Shown: positions 20,996 to 29,333 of the stretch, piece after piece | Position numbering within the stretch: the first letter of the stretch is position 1 | How the letters are laid out: each line of letters starts with the position of its first letter | Assembly: GCF_030490285.1 (NCBI RefSeq) | Contig: NZ_CP129884.1 | Location: 1,364,001 to 1,428,000, forward strand | Direction of reading: 5' to 3' | DNA length: 64,000 bases | Source of the DNA: Methylomonas montana | Lineage (GTDB): Bacteria > Pseudomonadota > Gammaproteobacteria > Methylococcales > Methylomonadaceae | Made by a program: the position numbers and the translations under genes | The notes under the pieces: model-generated | What the model was told of the DNA's origin: nothing | What the model saw: only the letters and a program-made list of their open reading frames with translations | Database searches by the model: none

Positions 20996-21667
20996 ATGAC
21001 TGCATTTAAACTGGATTGCGTATTGTTCGACCTCGATGGTACCCTCGTCGATACCGCGCCGGATTTGATCGCCTGTTTAAACAAGACCCTAGCGGCGCAC
21101 GGTTTTCCCGAAGCGCCTGAGGAAACGGTACGGCCTTTCATTTCCCACGGCGCATTGCCAATGATCAAGCACTGCGTGAGCGTGGGCGACAGCCTGGCGC
21201 AATGCATGTTGGAGTTCATGCTGGATACCTATCAGCACAATATTGCCGAGCACAGTCGATTTTTTCAGGGCATTGCCGACAGTTTGGTTGCCATAGAACA
21301 GCTGGGTTTGAAGTGGGGCGTGGTCACCAATAAGAAAGCCCGCTTTACCGTGCCGCTGATGGATGCGATGCAACTCAGCGAGCGGGCGGCCTGCATTGTC
21401 AGCGGCGATACCACGCCCAATAGCAAGCCGCATCCCGAACCGATGCTGGCCGCATGTCGGCAAGCCGGCGTATCGCCCGAGAACTGCGTGTATATCGGCG
21501 ATGCCGTGCATGATATTACCGCCGGCAAACGCGCCAATATGAAAACTTTGGCGGCGTTGTATGGCTATTTGAAAAGCGATGATCAACCCCACACCTGGGG
21601 GGCCGACGCCTTGATCGAACAACCTCCACAATTGATGGAATGGATACACGCTAATTTATGTCATTAA
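20996..21667 (+). CDS. HAD-IA phosphatase, MupP/Gph-like
   Basis: HAD-superfamily phosphatase of 223 residues. Motif I is FDLDGTLVDTAPDL with the nucleophile Asp and acid/base Asp; motif II is WGVVTNK; motif III/IV is the K in NSKPHPEP and YIGDAVHDI. By sequence it would be annotated phosphoglycolate phosphatase. Its place between ubiG and a YciK-like SDR matches the Pseudomonas mupP locus, whose product dephosphorylates N-acetylmuramate 6-phosphate in cell-wall recycling. Both readings are open. It overlaps the next gene by 10 nt. Confidence 0.85.
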   Translation: MTAFKLDCVLFDLDGTLVDTAPDLIACLNKTLAAHGFPEAPEETVRPFISHGALPMIKHCVSVGDSLAQCMLEFMLDTYQHNIAEHSRFFQGIADSLVAIEQLGLKWGVVTNKKARFTVPLMDAMQLSERAACIVSGDTTPNSKPHPEPMLAACRQAGVSPENCVYIGDAVHDITAGKRANMKTLAALYGYLKSDDQPHTWGADALIEQPPQLMEWIHANLCH

Positions 21668-22386
21668 GCAATAAGGTTTTACTCATCACTGGCGCCGGCG
21701 GCGGTCTGGGCGGTACGGCGGCGCTGGCTTTAGCCGGGCAGGGCGCGCAAATTATTCTGCTGGATAAAAGCATCCCAAAACTGGAAAAAGTCTACGATGC
21801 GATTGTCGCTGCCGGCGGCCCGGAACCGGTGATGTATCCCTTCGATCTGGCCGGTGCTAGCGAAGCGCAATACGAAGAAATGGCCGATGCAATAGTGCAA
21901 CGCTACGGTGCTTTGCATGGCGTATTGCATGCGGCGGTGGAATTTAGCGCTTACAGCCCGATCGCCAACTACAAAACCAAGGATTGGGGGTATGCCTTAA
22001 ACGTCAACCTCAGCGCGCCTTTTTTATTGTGCCGGGTGTTGTTGCCGGTATTGCAGCGCAGCGAGCATGCTTCCATCGTGTTTATCTCCGATTCCTCGGC
22101 GCGCAAAGTCCAGGCTTATTCGGGCGCTTACGGCGTGTCGAAAATCGCGCTGGAAGGCTTCGCCGGTATTCTAGCGGCCGAACTGGAAGCCGGGCAAAAA
22201 ATCCGGGTGAATACGGTGGTGCCGGGGCCGATCGATTCGCCGTTGCGCAAACGAGCCTATCCTGCCGAAGACAAAGCCTTGATTCCGGCCATGAACAGTC
22301 TGGATCCGCTTTATATTTATTTATTCGGCGATGCCAGTATCGGTACGACTGGCCAAATTATTGACGCACAAACTTTTAAACCCTAA
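21658..22386 (+). CDS. SDR-family oxidoreductase (YciK-like)
   Basis: Short-chain dehydrogenase of 242 residues. The nucleotide-binding glycine motif is TGAGGGLGG near the N terminus; the catalytic residues are the Ser of FISDSS and Tyr/Lys of YSGAYGVSKIALEG. It overlaps the upstream phosphatase by 10 nt and the next gene follows after 8 nt, so it is in the ubiG operon. The substrate of YciK-type SDRs is not known to me. Confidence 0.88.
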   Translation: MSLSNKVLLITGAGGGLGGTAALALAGQGAQIILLDKSIPKLEKVYDAIVAAGGPEPVMYPFDLAGASEAQYEEMADAIVQRYGALHGVLHAAVEFSAYSPIANYKTKDWGYALNVNLSAPFLLCRVLLPVLQRSEHASIVFISDSSARKVQAYSGAYGVSKIALEGFAGILAAELEAGQKIRVNTVVPGPIDSPLRKRAYPAEDKALIPAMNSLDPLYIYLFGDASIGTTGQIIDAQTFKP

Positions 22387-22394
22387 AAATTGTT

Positions 22395-22943
22395 ATGGCA
22401 GACAGAGAAGTTGTTTTTTTAACCCGCGACGTCAATATCGTCACGATTCCGGACGGCCATCACGGCACCCTTAACAAGGGACAGGAAGTGACGATACATC
22501 AGGCCTTGGGCAGCAACTATACCGTGGTTACGGATTACGGCCACATGGTCAGGGTTGCCGGCAGCGATGCCGATGCACTAGGTAAGGAAGCTCAGCATTT
22601 GCAAACATTGGTATCCGAAACCGACCGGAAGGCCGTCGAGCAAAATTGTTGGGAAGTGATGAAAACGGTTTACGACCCGGAAATCCCGGTCAATATCGTT
22701 GATTTGGGCTTGGTTTACCATTGCGGCGTCACGCCGAATGCGGAAGGCGGTAACGATGTGCATATCCAGATGACGCTAACCGCGCCTGGTTGTGGCATGG
22801 GCCCGGTCATTCAGAGCGACGTCGAGAAATGCATCCGAGCATTGCCGGGCGTCAGCTCGGTGGATGTCGAAGTGGTGCTGGACCCACCCTGGTCGCGGGA
22901 AATGATGTCCGAAGTGGCTCAGGTGCAACTCGGCTTATTTTAG
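22395..22943 (+). CDS. sufT: SufT-like iron-sulfur assembly protein (DUF59/MIP18)
   Basis: 182-residue protein with an N-terminal domain (about residues 1-75) typical of SufT and a C-terminal MIP18/DUF59 domain: VYDPEIPVNIVDLGLVY and the conserved cysteine segment MTLTAPGCGMGPVI. SufT proteins help mature Fe-S proteins. It is the last gene of the ubiG cluster, 8 nt after the SDR, and is followed by a terminator hairpin. No sufBCD genes are in the window. Confidence 0.88.
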   Translation: MADREVVFLTRDVNIVTIPDGHHGTLNKGQEVTIHQALGSNYTVVTDYGHMVRVAGSDADALGKEAQHLQTLVSETDRKAVEQNCWEVMKTVYDPEIPVNIVDLGLVYHCGVTPNAEGGNDVHIQMTLTAPGCGMGPVIQSDVEKCIRALPGVSSVDVEVVLDPPWSREMMSEVAQVQLGLF

Positions 22944-22951
22944 GCGGCGGC

Positions 22952-22977
22952 AAAGCGGCGGAAAATTGCCGCTTTTC
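22952..22977 (+). terminator. Terminator after sufT
   Basis: The 8-bp stem AAAGCGGC / GCCGCTTT (22952-22959 with 22968-22975) ends in a short T run. It closes the mtaD-to-sufT cluster. Confidence 0.7.
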
Positions 22978-23034
22978 GATGACTAAGTTTGTAATTTTTA
23001 TATAACAAATTGTTTTTTATGTAAAAAAATAGTA

Positions 23035-23051
23035 TTGGCATGCTCCTGGCT
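23035..23051 (+). promoter_or_regulatory. Candidate sigma-54 (-24/-12) promoter of the diguanylate cyclase gene
   Basis: TTGGCATGCTCCTGGCT has GG and GC exactly 10 nt apart and agrees with the RpoN consensus YTGGCACGrNNNTTGCW at about 13 of 16 positions. It ends 41 nt before the ATG at 23093, leaving a normal leader. An A-T-rich tract lies just upstream. Confidence 0.6.
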
Positions 23052-23092
23052 TAACTTCTCTTGAACCTTTGATTCAAGACTCGGGGAATGTC

Positions 23093-23980
23093 ATGAAAGA
23101 AAAAGCAGCCGGATTAGCCGTTGTCAGTAATAAAACCTTTGAAGCGTCGACTGCGGTCAATTTGCATCACTACGATATCAGTAGCGCGCTGCAGACCACA
23201 TTGGAATTTAACGAGCTGATCGGTATTTTCTGCAATAAGATTCAACATACCATTCCGCATAACGGCGTCGAATATTACAACGAGGAATTCGATCTAGCAT
23301 TCAAGCGCGGTGTCATGGCCCGTCATTCTTGCTCCTATGCCTTAAAAGTGGAAGAGCAGCAGTTGGGCGAATTAAAACTGACCCGCAGCAACCGTTTCAG
23401 CAAGGAAGAGCTGAAAATGTTGGAGAGTCTGTTGTGTTGTCTGATTTATCCTTTAAGAAACGCCACCCTGTTTCAGCAGGCGCTGAAAATGGCGTTTACC
23501 GATCCCTTAACCAAAGCCAATAACCGCACGGCGTTTAACGATACCTTGTTGCGTGAGATTAAGCGCGCGCATCGTGGCGGACAGCATTTGTCGCTGATTT
23601 TTGTCGATGTCGATAACTTCAAGAGTATTAACGACGATTACGGTCATGGTTGTGGCGATTTGGCGCTGGCGTCGCTGGCTGCTTGGCTAAAAGACAGTGT
23701 ACGCGGCAGCGACGCGGTATTTCGTTATGGTGGGGAAGAATTCGTGATTTTGCTTGGCGATACCGATATCGATGGCGCGACGCTGATCGCCGAGCGGATC
23801 CGCGCCGATATAGAGTCGCATACCATAGCTTATGGCATGGATGTACTCAATCTGACCGCAAGTCTGGGAATTGCCACATTAAAAGGCAGCGATAGCGCGG
23901 ACTCATTGATTAAGCGGGCGGACGCGGCCATGTATGAAGCCAAGAGGCAGGGCAGAAATAGGGTTGAGATTAGCTATTAG
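23093..23980 (+). CDS. GGDEF diguanylate cyclase
   Basis: Makes cyclic di-GMP. The 295 residues have no membrane segment. An N-terminal region (to about 130) looks like a GAF-type sensor, and the GGDEF domain follows with FVDVDNFKSINDDYGHGCGD and the active site GGEEF at about 213-217. An RGSD motif exactly five residues before GGEEF is an intact product-inhibition (I) site. The ATG at 23093 has GGGGAA upstream; a TTG at 23069 is less likely. A single-gene unit behind a sigma-54-like promoter suggests control linked to motility. Confidence 0.92.
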   Translation: MKEKAAGLAVVSNKTFEASTAVNLHHYDISSALQTTLEFNELIGIFCNKIQHTIPHNGVEYYNEEFDLAFKRGVMARHSCSYALKVEEQQLGELKLTRSNRFSKEELKMLESLLCCLIYPLRNATLFQQALKMAFTDPLTKANNRTAFNDTLLREIKRAHRGGQHLSLIFVDVDNFKSINDDYGHGCGDLALASLAAWLKDSVRGSDAVFRYGGEEFVILLGDTDIDGATLIAERIRADIESHTIAYGMDVLNLTASLGIATLKGSDSADSLIKRADAAMYEAKRQGRNRVEISY

Positions 23981-23987
23981 CCGTTAC

Positions 23988-24011
23988 GCGGTTGGCGAGC
24001 AAGCCAACCGC
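23988..24011. terminator. Hairpin between converging GGDEF and lolA genes
   Basis: The 9-bp perfect stem GCGGTTGGC / GCCAACCGC (23988-23996 with 24003-24011) has a 6-nt loop and no strong T run. Its position suggests shared termination. Confidence 0.5.
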
Positions 24012-24022
24012 AGCAGGATGGA

Positions 24023-24646
24023 TTAGTTTTCAAATACGTCCGCGCCTTTCGGGGCTTTAAAATTAAATAAAGCGTCGTCCAATTTAGGGTTTTGCTGGAT
24101 ATTGGAAAAATAAATTCGGGTCAATTGCCCAAAATTATCGCTCAGTTCCATACCACCTAACTGGTTGCCGTTCAGGCCAATCAGGATGTATTTGAAACCG
24201 CTTTCTTCGTTTTTCGGCAGCAGTTTGACCCAGTTCATCCCGTCATCCTGGCCTTGCTCCTCCAGGATAAATTTTTCCTCGATATCGACTTCCCCAGTCA
24301 ACAACAAGGCCGGCGTGGAGCCCAGCGAATCATCCAGCTGCTTGACCGTCACTTGCTCCAGATCGGCGTCATAAAACCAGACTTTGCCAGCATTGGAGAC
24401 GATTTCCTGTACAAACGGTTTTTGATAATTCCAACGAAATTTGCCCGGCCGGCTCAAGTAAAACTTGCCGAAACTATTCTGGGCGGGGCGGCCGCTCTTA
24501 TCGAAACTGATTTGTTTGAAATCGGCCGACAACGCGGAGTTGCTGGCTAAAAAGCTTTTCAGTCTAGCGATCGGGGCTTCCTCGGCCCAAGCGGGTTGAA
24601 TGGCGGCGATCAGGAAAATCAGCGTGCGAAGGATTTTATGCAACAT
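24023..24646 (-). CDS. lolA: Outer-membrane lipoprotein carrier protein
   Basis: Periplasmic chaperone that takes lipoproteins from LolCDE to LolB. The 207 residues start with a signal peptide (LIFLIAAIQPAWA). The mature part shows ARLKSFLASNSALSADFKQ, PGKFRWNYQKPFVQEIVSNAGKVWFYDADLEQVTV and NFKAPKGADVFEN at the end, all family-typical. It starts 1 nt after the mrcB stop, so the two are probably one operon. Confidence 0.93.
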   Translation of the reverse strand: MLHKILRTLIFLIAAIQPAWAEEAPIARLKSFLASNSALSADFKQISFDKSGRPAQNSFGKFYLSRPGKFRWNYQKPFVQEIVSNAGKVWFYDADLEQVTVKQLDDSLGSTPALLLTGEVDIEEKFILEEQGQDDGMNWVKLLPKNEESGFKYILIGLNGNQLGGMELSDNFGQLTRIYFSNIQQNPKLDDALFNFKAPKGADVFEN

Positions 24647-24647
24647 A

Positions 24648-26975
24648 TTAAAAAGGGTTCAGGTTATTAAGCCAGCTTTCGCCGGATTCCGAGTTAGCCG
24701 CGCAGTCGGCCAGCTGGCTCGGCGCCGAGCCTTCCACGAACGGCATTAATTTCGCGCCAGCACAGGTTTCATTGCTTAGCAGGCCGCTGGCCGGGTCTAT
24801 CCAGGTCATTTGCACATTATCCGGCGGCACTAGACTGACCGGTTTTTTGGATACCTGCCGCATCAATTCCGACCAAATTTGCAGTGCGCCGCTGCCGCCG
24901 GTGAGGCCAGTGGGTTTGTTGTCATCGCGACCGATCCAAACCACTGACAGAAAATCCCCGCTAAAACCGGCAAACCAGCTGTCCCTCAACTGGTTGGTGG
25001 TGCCTGTTTTACCGATCAGCGCCATGTTTTGCGGCAGATAATTATATGCAGAGTGGCCGGTGCCGGCGTACATCACTTCCTGCAAAATGGTGTTGGTGAT
25101 AAAAGTTGCGGCTGGATCGACCGCCTGGCGTACCGTGAACGGATAGCTTTGCAAGGCTTTGCCGTCGGCGGCGTTCACCGCGCGGATCGAACGCAACGGC
25201 GTTGCGAAGCCGTCGCCGGCCAGGGTTTGATACAGCTGAGTGACTTCCAGCGGCGTCAACGGTTGAGCGCCGAGCAGAAAGGATGGGAACAAATCGACCG
25301 GCCGGCTGACGCCCATGCTTTTCAGCGTGTTAGCGACTCTGGCCAGACCGACGTCCATACCGATACGCACCGTCGCCATATTGTAGGAGTGAGCGAGGGC
25401 GCTATGCAGCGGTACGATGCCGTGTTCCTGATTGTCGTAATTGTCTGGCGACCAGATCTTGCCTTTTTCCGCTTCGATTTGCAGCTCGGTATCGCTGACT
25501 GGGGTGGTTATGGTGTAACGGTCCGGGTATTCCAGTGCAGTTAGATACACCACCGGTTTGATTAGCGAGCCTATCGGTCTGACGGCGTCCAAGGCGCGAT
25601 TGAAGCCGGTTGAAGCCGAATTGCGGCCGCCGACCAGCGCGACGATTTCGCCGCTGTCTCGGCGGGTGACGATGGCAGCGCTTTCCAGGTCGTCGCTTTT
25701 TGGACTTTTCTCCAGCTGCTTAAGCTTGCGAGCGATGGATTGTTCTAATGCGTCTTGAATACGAGTGTCCAAGGTCGTGACGATGCGCAGGCCTTCGGAC
25801 GTCAGGTCTTCTTCCTTATATTCCTGTTTCAGCTGGCGTTTGACCAGATCGATGAAATCCGGGTAACGGTTGGCGGAGCGGTGGATGACCGTGGCGACGC
25901 CGAGCGGTTGTTTTTTCGCTTCGCTAACTTGCTGCGCATCGACATAACCCTCGCTTTGCATAGCATCCAGGACGATGTTGCGGCGCTCCAGCGTGTGTTC
26001 CGGATTGCGGCGCGGGTCATATTCGGAAGGTCCGCGTACCAGAGCCACCAAGGTCGCGACTTGATGTAAATTCAGCGTTTTTAAAGATTGGCCGAAGTAA
26101 AATTCGCTGGCCAGGCCGAAACCATGCACGGCGCTGGCGCCGTCTTGGCCCAGAAAAATTTCGTTCAAATACGCTTCCAGAATTTCGTCCTTGCTAAACC
26201 GATATTCCAGAATCAAGGACATCAAGGCTTCTTTGAGTTTGCGGCGCAGGGTGCGTTTAGGGTTCAGGAAAAAGTTTTTCACCAACTGTTGAGTGATAGT
26301 ACTGCCGCCTTGCACCATGCCGCCGGCTTTTAGATTCGACCACATCGCCCGGACGATGCCCTTGGGCGAAATACCGAAATGGTTATAAAAGTCCTTATCT
26401 TCGGTAGACAGCAAACCTTGCACCAAGGTTTGCGGCGCCTCGTCCAACTTAATCAGAATCCGGTCTTCCTTGCGGGTCGGGTAAAAACTGCCGATTTGCA
26501 CCGGGTCCATCCGCACGATGGCCAGATTCTCGCCTGTGCCGGCGTCGGTCAGGCTGACGATGCCGCCGCTGCTAAAATTAACGCTGATTTTACGGCTTTC
26601 CTGAGGCGTGTCGCCGAAGTTGAACGCTCGGGTGCGGACATTGATCGTGCCGCCTTTCGTATAATACGAGCCTTCGCCGGCCAGTTGATTATCCTGGCGA
26701 TAATGCAATTCCAACAATAAGTCTTCCAGATTTTTGCTGGATATTTCGTAACCGGCATACAGTTCGACCGGGCTGGCGTAGACTCGGGCCGGAATCGACC
26801 AACGTTTGCCTTCGAATTGCTCGCGTACCGTGTGATCGAGATAGCCCACGTAAGCGGCCAGCACGAAGCCCGCGAACAAGATCAGCGGAATCAGGATGCG
26901 TGTTAACCACGATGATTGAGGTTTCGATTTTCTACGTCTAACGGTCGATTTGTTGCTTCTGGGTCGTCTTGCCAT
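24648..26975 (-). CDS. mrcB: Penicillin-binding protein 1B
   Basis: Bifunctional peptidoglycan glycosyltransferase/transpeptidase of 775 residues. A basic N terminus precedes one membrane segment (about 24-46). A UB2H-like region follows, then the GT51 domain with STEDKDFYNHFGISPKG and GGSTITQQLVKNFFL. The transpeptidase domain has RPIGSLIKPVVY (SxxK), SHSYN (SxN) and GKTGTTNQ (KTG). UB2H suggests dependence on an LpoB-like activator, which I do not see here. Confidence 0.93.
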   Translation of the reverse strand: MARRPRSNKSTVRRRKSKPQSSWLTRILIPLILFAGFVLAAYVGYLDHTVREQFEGKRWSIPARVYASPVELYAGYEISSKNLEDLLLELHYRQDNQLAGEGSYYTKGGTINVRTRAFNFGDTPQESRKISVNFSSGGIVSLTDAGTGENLAIVRMDPVQIGSFYPTRKEDRILIKLDEAPQTLVQGLLSTEDKDFYNHFGISPKGIVRAMWSNLKAGGMVQGGSTITQQLVKNFFLNPKRTLRRKLKEALMSLILEYRFSKDEILEAYLNEIFLGQDGASAVHGFGLASEFYFGQSLKTLNLHQVATLVALVRGPSEYDPRRNPEHTLERRNIVLDAMQSEGYVDAQQVSEAKKQPLGVATVIHRSANRYPDFIDLVKRQLKQEYKEEDLTSEGLRIVTTLDTRIQDALEQSIARKLKQLEKSPKSDDLESAAIVTRRDSGEIVALVGGRNSASTGFNRALDAVRPIGSLIKPVVYLTALEYPDRYTITTPVSDTELQIEAEKGKIWSPDNYDNQEHGIVPLHSALAHSYNMATVRIGMDVGLARVANTLKSMGVSRPVDLFPSFLLGAQPLTPLEVTQLYQTLAGDGFATPLRSIRAVNAADGKALQSYPFTVRQAVDPAATFITNTILQEVMYAGTGHSAYNYLPQNMALIGKTGTTNQLRDSWFAGFSGDFLSVVWIGRDDNKPTGLTGGSGALQIWSELMRQVSKKPVSLVPPDNVQMTWIDPASGLLSNETCAGAKLMPFVEGSAPSQLADCAANSESGESWLNNLNPF

Positions 26976-27141
26976 TCAGTCGGTGTGTGATGTGATCACG
27001 CTGCCGGCGTTCGGCGGCATGTGCGTGTGGATAGGGGACGATAATCGTACCTGCTGGTTGGCAGGTTCATTATGCTTGCTATTATCTAATAAAATCGATT
27101 TGTCCGCACAGATTGCTGGAGTTAATCAAGGGAGATTGCTG

Positions 27142-28392
27142 ATGAAAGTGATGAAAATAGTTTTCGAATGCTCAGCGATGTCGGCGTTGGTGATGATGCG
27201 CCTGGTTTTGGGGTTGTTGATCGGCATCGCGACGACGGCAAATGCCCAGGCCGACGGACATTTCGAAAAACCGGCGGATATAGAAGCCTTCGTTCGCGAT
27301 GGCTGTCCGCATTGTGAACAAGCCGAACAGTTTCTGGCTATTCTGCAACGCGAACAACCGGATCTGCGGATTGCGATTCGTAACGTTAATCAAGAACCGG
27401 CTGCCTTGGAGCGGCTGAAGGCGATTATCGAATCCCGAAATAGTGGACTAATCAGGCTGCCGGCGTTTGTGGTCCGAGGTGAATTAATAATCGGCTACGC
27501 CGATGAAACCTCCAGCGGCGCACTGATTCGCAACGCCTTGCGCAGCAGTGCGAATCAGGCGCCGGCATCCGCCGATGACGCCGGCAGTTGTGAAGTACAG
27601 TCCAGTGTGTCGTGCGAAGCGTCTATCAGCGAGGAAGCGTCGCCGACGCCGAATCTATTTGCCGTGACGTGGTTTGGCCGGCGTATCGGCCTTGAAGAAG
27701 TCGGGTTGCCGGCGTTTACGTTGGCGATGGGGTTGTTGGACGGTTTTAATCCCTGCTCGATGTGGGTGCTGATTTTGATGATCTCGATGCTGGCGCCGAT
27801 GCATAATCGGCCCAGGATGTTGGCGGTGGCCGGGACGTTTGTCGCGGTGGAAGGGCTAGCCTACTTTATGTTCATGGCCGCTTGGTTAAACCTGTTTTTG
27901 CTGATCGGCTTATCCAGGGCGTCCGAGTTGGCGATTGCCGGTATTGCTATTTTTGCGGGTTTTATTAATCTTAAAGATTTCTGGGCATATGGTGTGGGAA
28001 TTTCATTGTCGATACCCGCATCGGCCAAGCCGGGAATCTACGTCCGTATTCGTCGTGTTCTCCAGGCTGAAAATCTGGCGGGAGCGATGTTGGGTGCGGT
28101 GGTGCTGGCCTTGTTGGTTCAGATGGTCGAGTTACTGTGTACGTCTGGCTTTCCGGCCTTATACACACGCATCTTGACTCTTCGACAACTCCAAGGCCTA
28201 GATTATTACGGTTATTTGCTGTTGTACAATTTGGCGTATATGCTGGATGACGTGATCGTGCTGGGGATAGGCATTATCACGCTGAGTCAGCATCGTTTGC
28301 AGGAAAAGGAAGGTCGCTGGCTGAAATTGCTGAGTGGTTTGGTGATGGTGGGCTTGGGGATTTATTTATATTTACGAGGCTGGGTTGAGTAG
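27142..28392 (+). CDS. Secreted thioredoxin-like domain fused to a CcdA/DsbD-like membrane domain
   Basis: 416-residue predicted thiol-disulfide membrane protein. A signal-like helix (about 16-37) is followed by a periplasmic thioredoxin/glutaredoxin domain with active site C55-PH-C58 and the cis-proline in IRLPAF. About six hydrophobic segments follow, with one cysteine in DGFNPCSMW and another in VELLCTSGFP, placed like the redox cysteines of CcdA/DsbD. GGGAG before ATG 27142 supports that start; the open frame from 26950 overlaps mrcB. It may carry electrons to periplasmic proteins; the partner is unknown. Confidence 0.75.
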   Translation: MKVMKIVFECSAMSALVMMRLVLGLLIGIATTANAQADGHFEKPADIEAFVRDGCPHCEQAEQFLAILQREQPDLRIAIRNVNQEPAALERLKAIIESRNSGLIRLPAFVVRGELIIGYADETSSGALIRNALRSSANQAPASADDAGSCEVQSSVSCEASISEEASPTPNLFAVTWFGRRIGLEEVGLPAFTLAMGLLDGFNPCSMWVLILMISMLAPMHNRPRMLAVAGTFVAVEGLAYFMFMAAWLNLFLLIGLSRASELAIAGIAIFAGFINLKDFWAYGVGISLSIPASAKPGIYVRIRRVLQAENLAGAMLGAVVLALLVQMVELLCTSGFPALYTRILTLRQLQGLDYYGYLLLYNLAYMLDDVIVLGIGIITLSQHRLQEKEGRWLKLLSGLVMVGLGIYLYLRGWVE

Positions 28393-28481
28393 ATATTGTC
28401 TTGTTGGCAGCTTGATGTTTGACAGGATCATGCTATTCATTCCACGACTTGTATTGAAACCAAAACGACATAGGGGATTTC

Positions 28482-28751
28482 GTGACCAATAACAAGCGCA
28501 GGCATCCTCGCCTAACGCATCGTGCCAAAATCAGGATAACTGTGCCGGCTTCGTCGGAGCCCGTCATCGCCGACATGCGGGATTTTTCCGAAACCGGACT
28601 GTTCTTATTGTGCACCGAAGAATTAATGCCACCTATCGGGACTGTCATAAAAGTGCAAACTACCGAATTCGACGACGCACCGATTCAAACGGCTACCGTG
28701 GTGCGGATAGAGCCGGATGTGGGGTTTGGTTTGGAGTTTTTGCCAGTTTGA
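28482..28751 (+). CDS. PilZ-domain protein
   Basis: 89-residue single-domain protein with both cyclic-di-GMP contact motifs: RRHPR near residue 6 (RxxxR) and DFSETG (D/NxSxxG) near residue 33. Single PilZ proteins act as c-di-GMP receptors controlling motility, pili or polysaccharide. The GTG start has GGGGA about 8 nt upstream. It converges on the next gene with no gap, the two stops being adjacent. A diguanylate cyclase gene lies 5 kb upstream. Confidence 0.88.
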   Translation: MTNNKRRHPRLTHRAKIRITVPASSEPVIADMRDFSETGLFLLCTEELMPPIGTVIKVQTTEFDDAPIQTATVVRIEPDVGFGLEFLPV

Positions 28752-29273
28752 TCAGGCTTTGATGTCGATCAGCTGGCCGTTGCGACTGGTATCTTGTCGC
28801 AGCATTAATAGTTCAGTACGCGCCTTATTAGCCATCGCACTGGCCTTGGCGGCGATACTTTGATCCTGACCCGACGGATTGGCGGGTGCCAAGGCTGCGC
28901 GGCGTATTGTTTCCGCTTTGAGCAGAGTGGCTTGCGGATCGCCAGGAACCTCCGAGGTATCGATACTGACCTCGCCGCCACTGACGTAGCGTTGACCGTC
29001 CGGACCGGTGGTGTACTTAAACTGTACACCGCTGACGGCAAGACCGCCGGCGGAACTTAAATGCGCTTGCTCATGATTGCGAACTTCCTGGTCGCGCGAT
29101 TTCAGTTCTTGAATCTGGCGGTGCTGATCAGCGCTGAGTTGCTTACCGTTTGCAGTTTCGTCGCCGGATAGTGGCTCTATCGTTCTAATTAAGGGCTTAT
29201 CGCCAGACGTAACAATAGCCTGGCTGTAAAGGCCGTAATAATGGGGTAGGCTGGAAGTGGCGGTTACAAGCAT
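28752..29273 (-). CDS. Putative metalloprotease, SprA-related/CJM1_0395 family
   Basis: 173-residue protein. The middle holds HEQAH, an HExxH-like zinc motif, within ELKSRDQEVRNHEQAHLSSAGG. It is followed by the conserved FKYTTGPDGQRYVSGGEVSIDTSEVPGDPQAT. The C-terminal helix (KARTELLML) completes the family pattern. There is no signal peptide. Function in the family is poorly defined, and protease activity is predicted only from the motif. Confidence 0.75.
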   Translation of the reverse strand: MLVTATSSLPHYYGLYSQAIVTSGDKPLIRTIEPLSGDETANGKQLSADQHRQIQELKSRDQEVRNHEQAHLSSAGGLAVSGVQFKYTTGPDGQRYVSGGEVSIDTSEVPGDPQATLLKAETIRRAALAPANPSGQDQSIAAKASAMANKARTELLMLRQDTSRNGQLIDIKA

Positions 29274-29333
29274 GCACTTTCCCGATAAATTCTTTTAACT
29301 GGTTCACGGAATATACGCTTTATCTAGTAAATT

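Noticed and set aside
26950..27141. N-terminal extension of the thioredoxin-like/CcdA gene
   Set aside because: It overlaps the start of mrcB on the other strand and no ribosome-binding site supports it; ATG 27142 has GGGAG and a signal-like helix after it.
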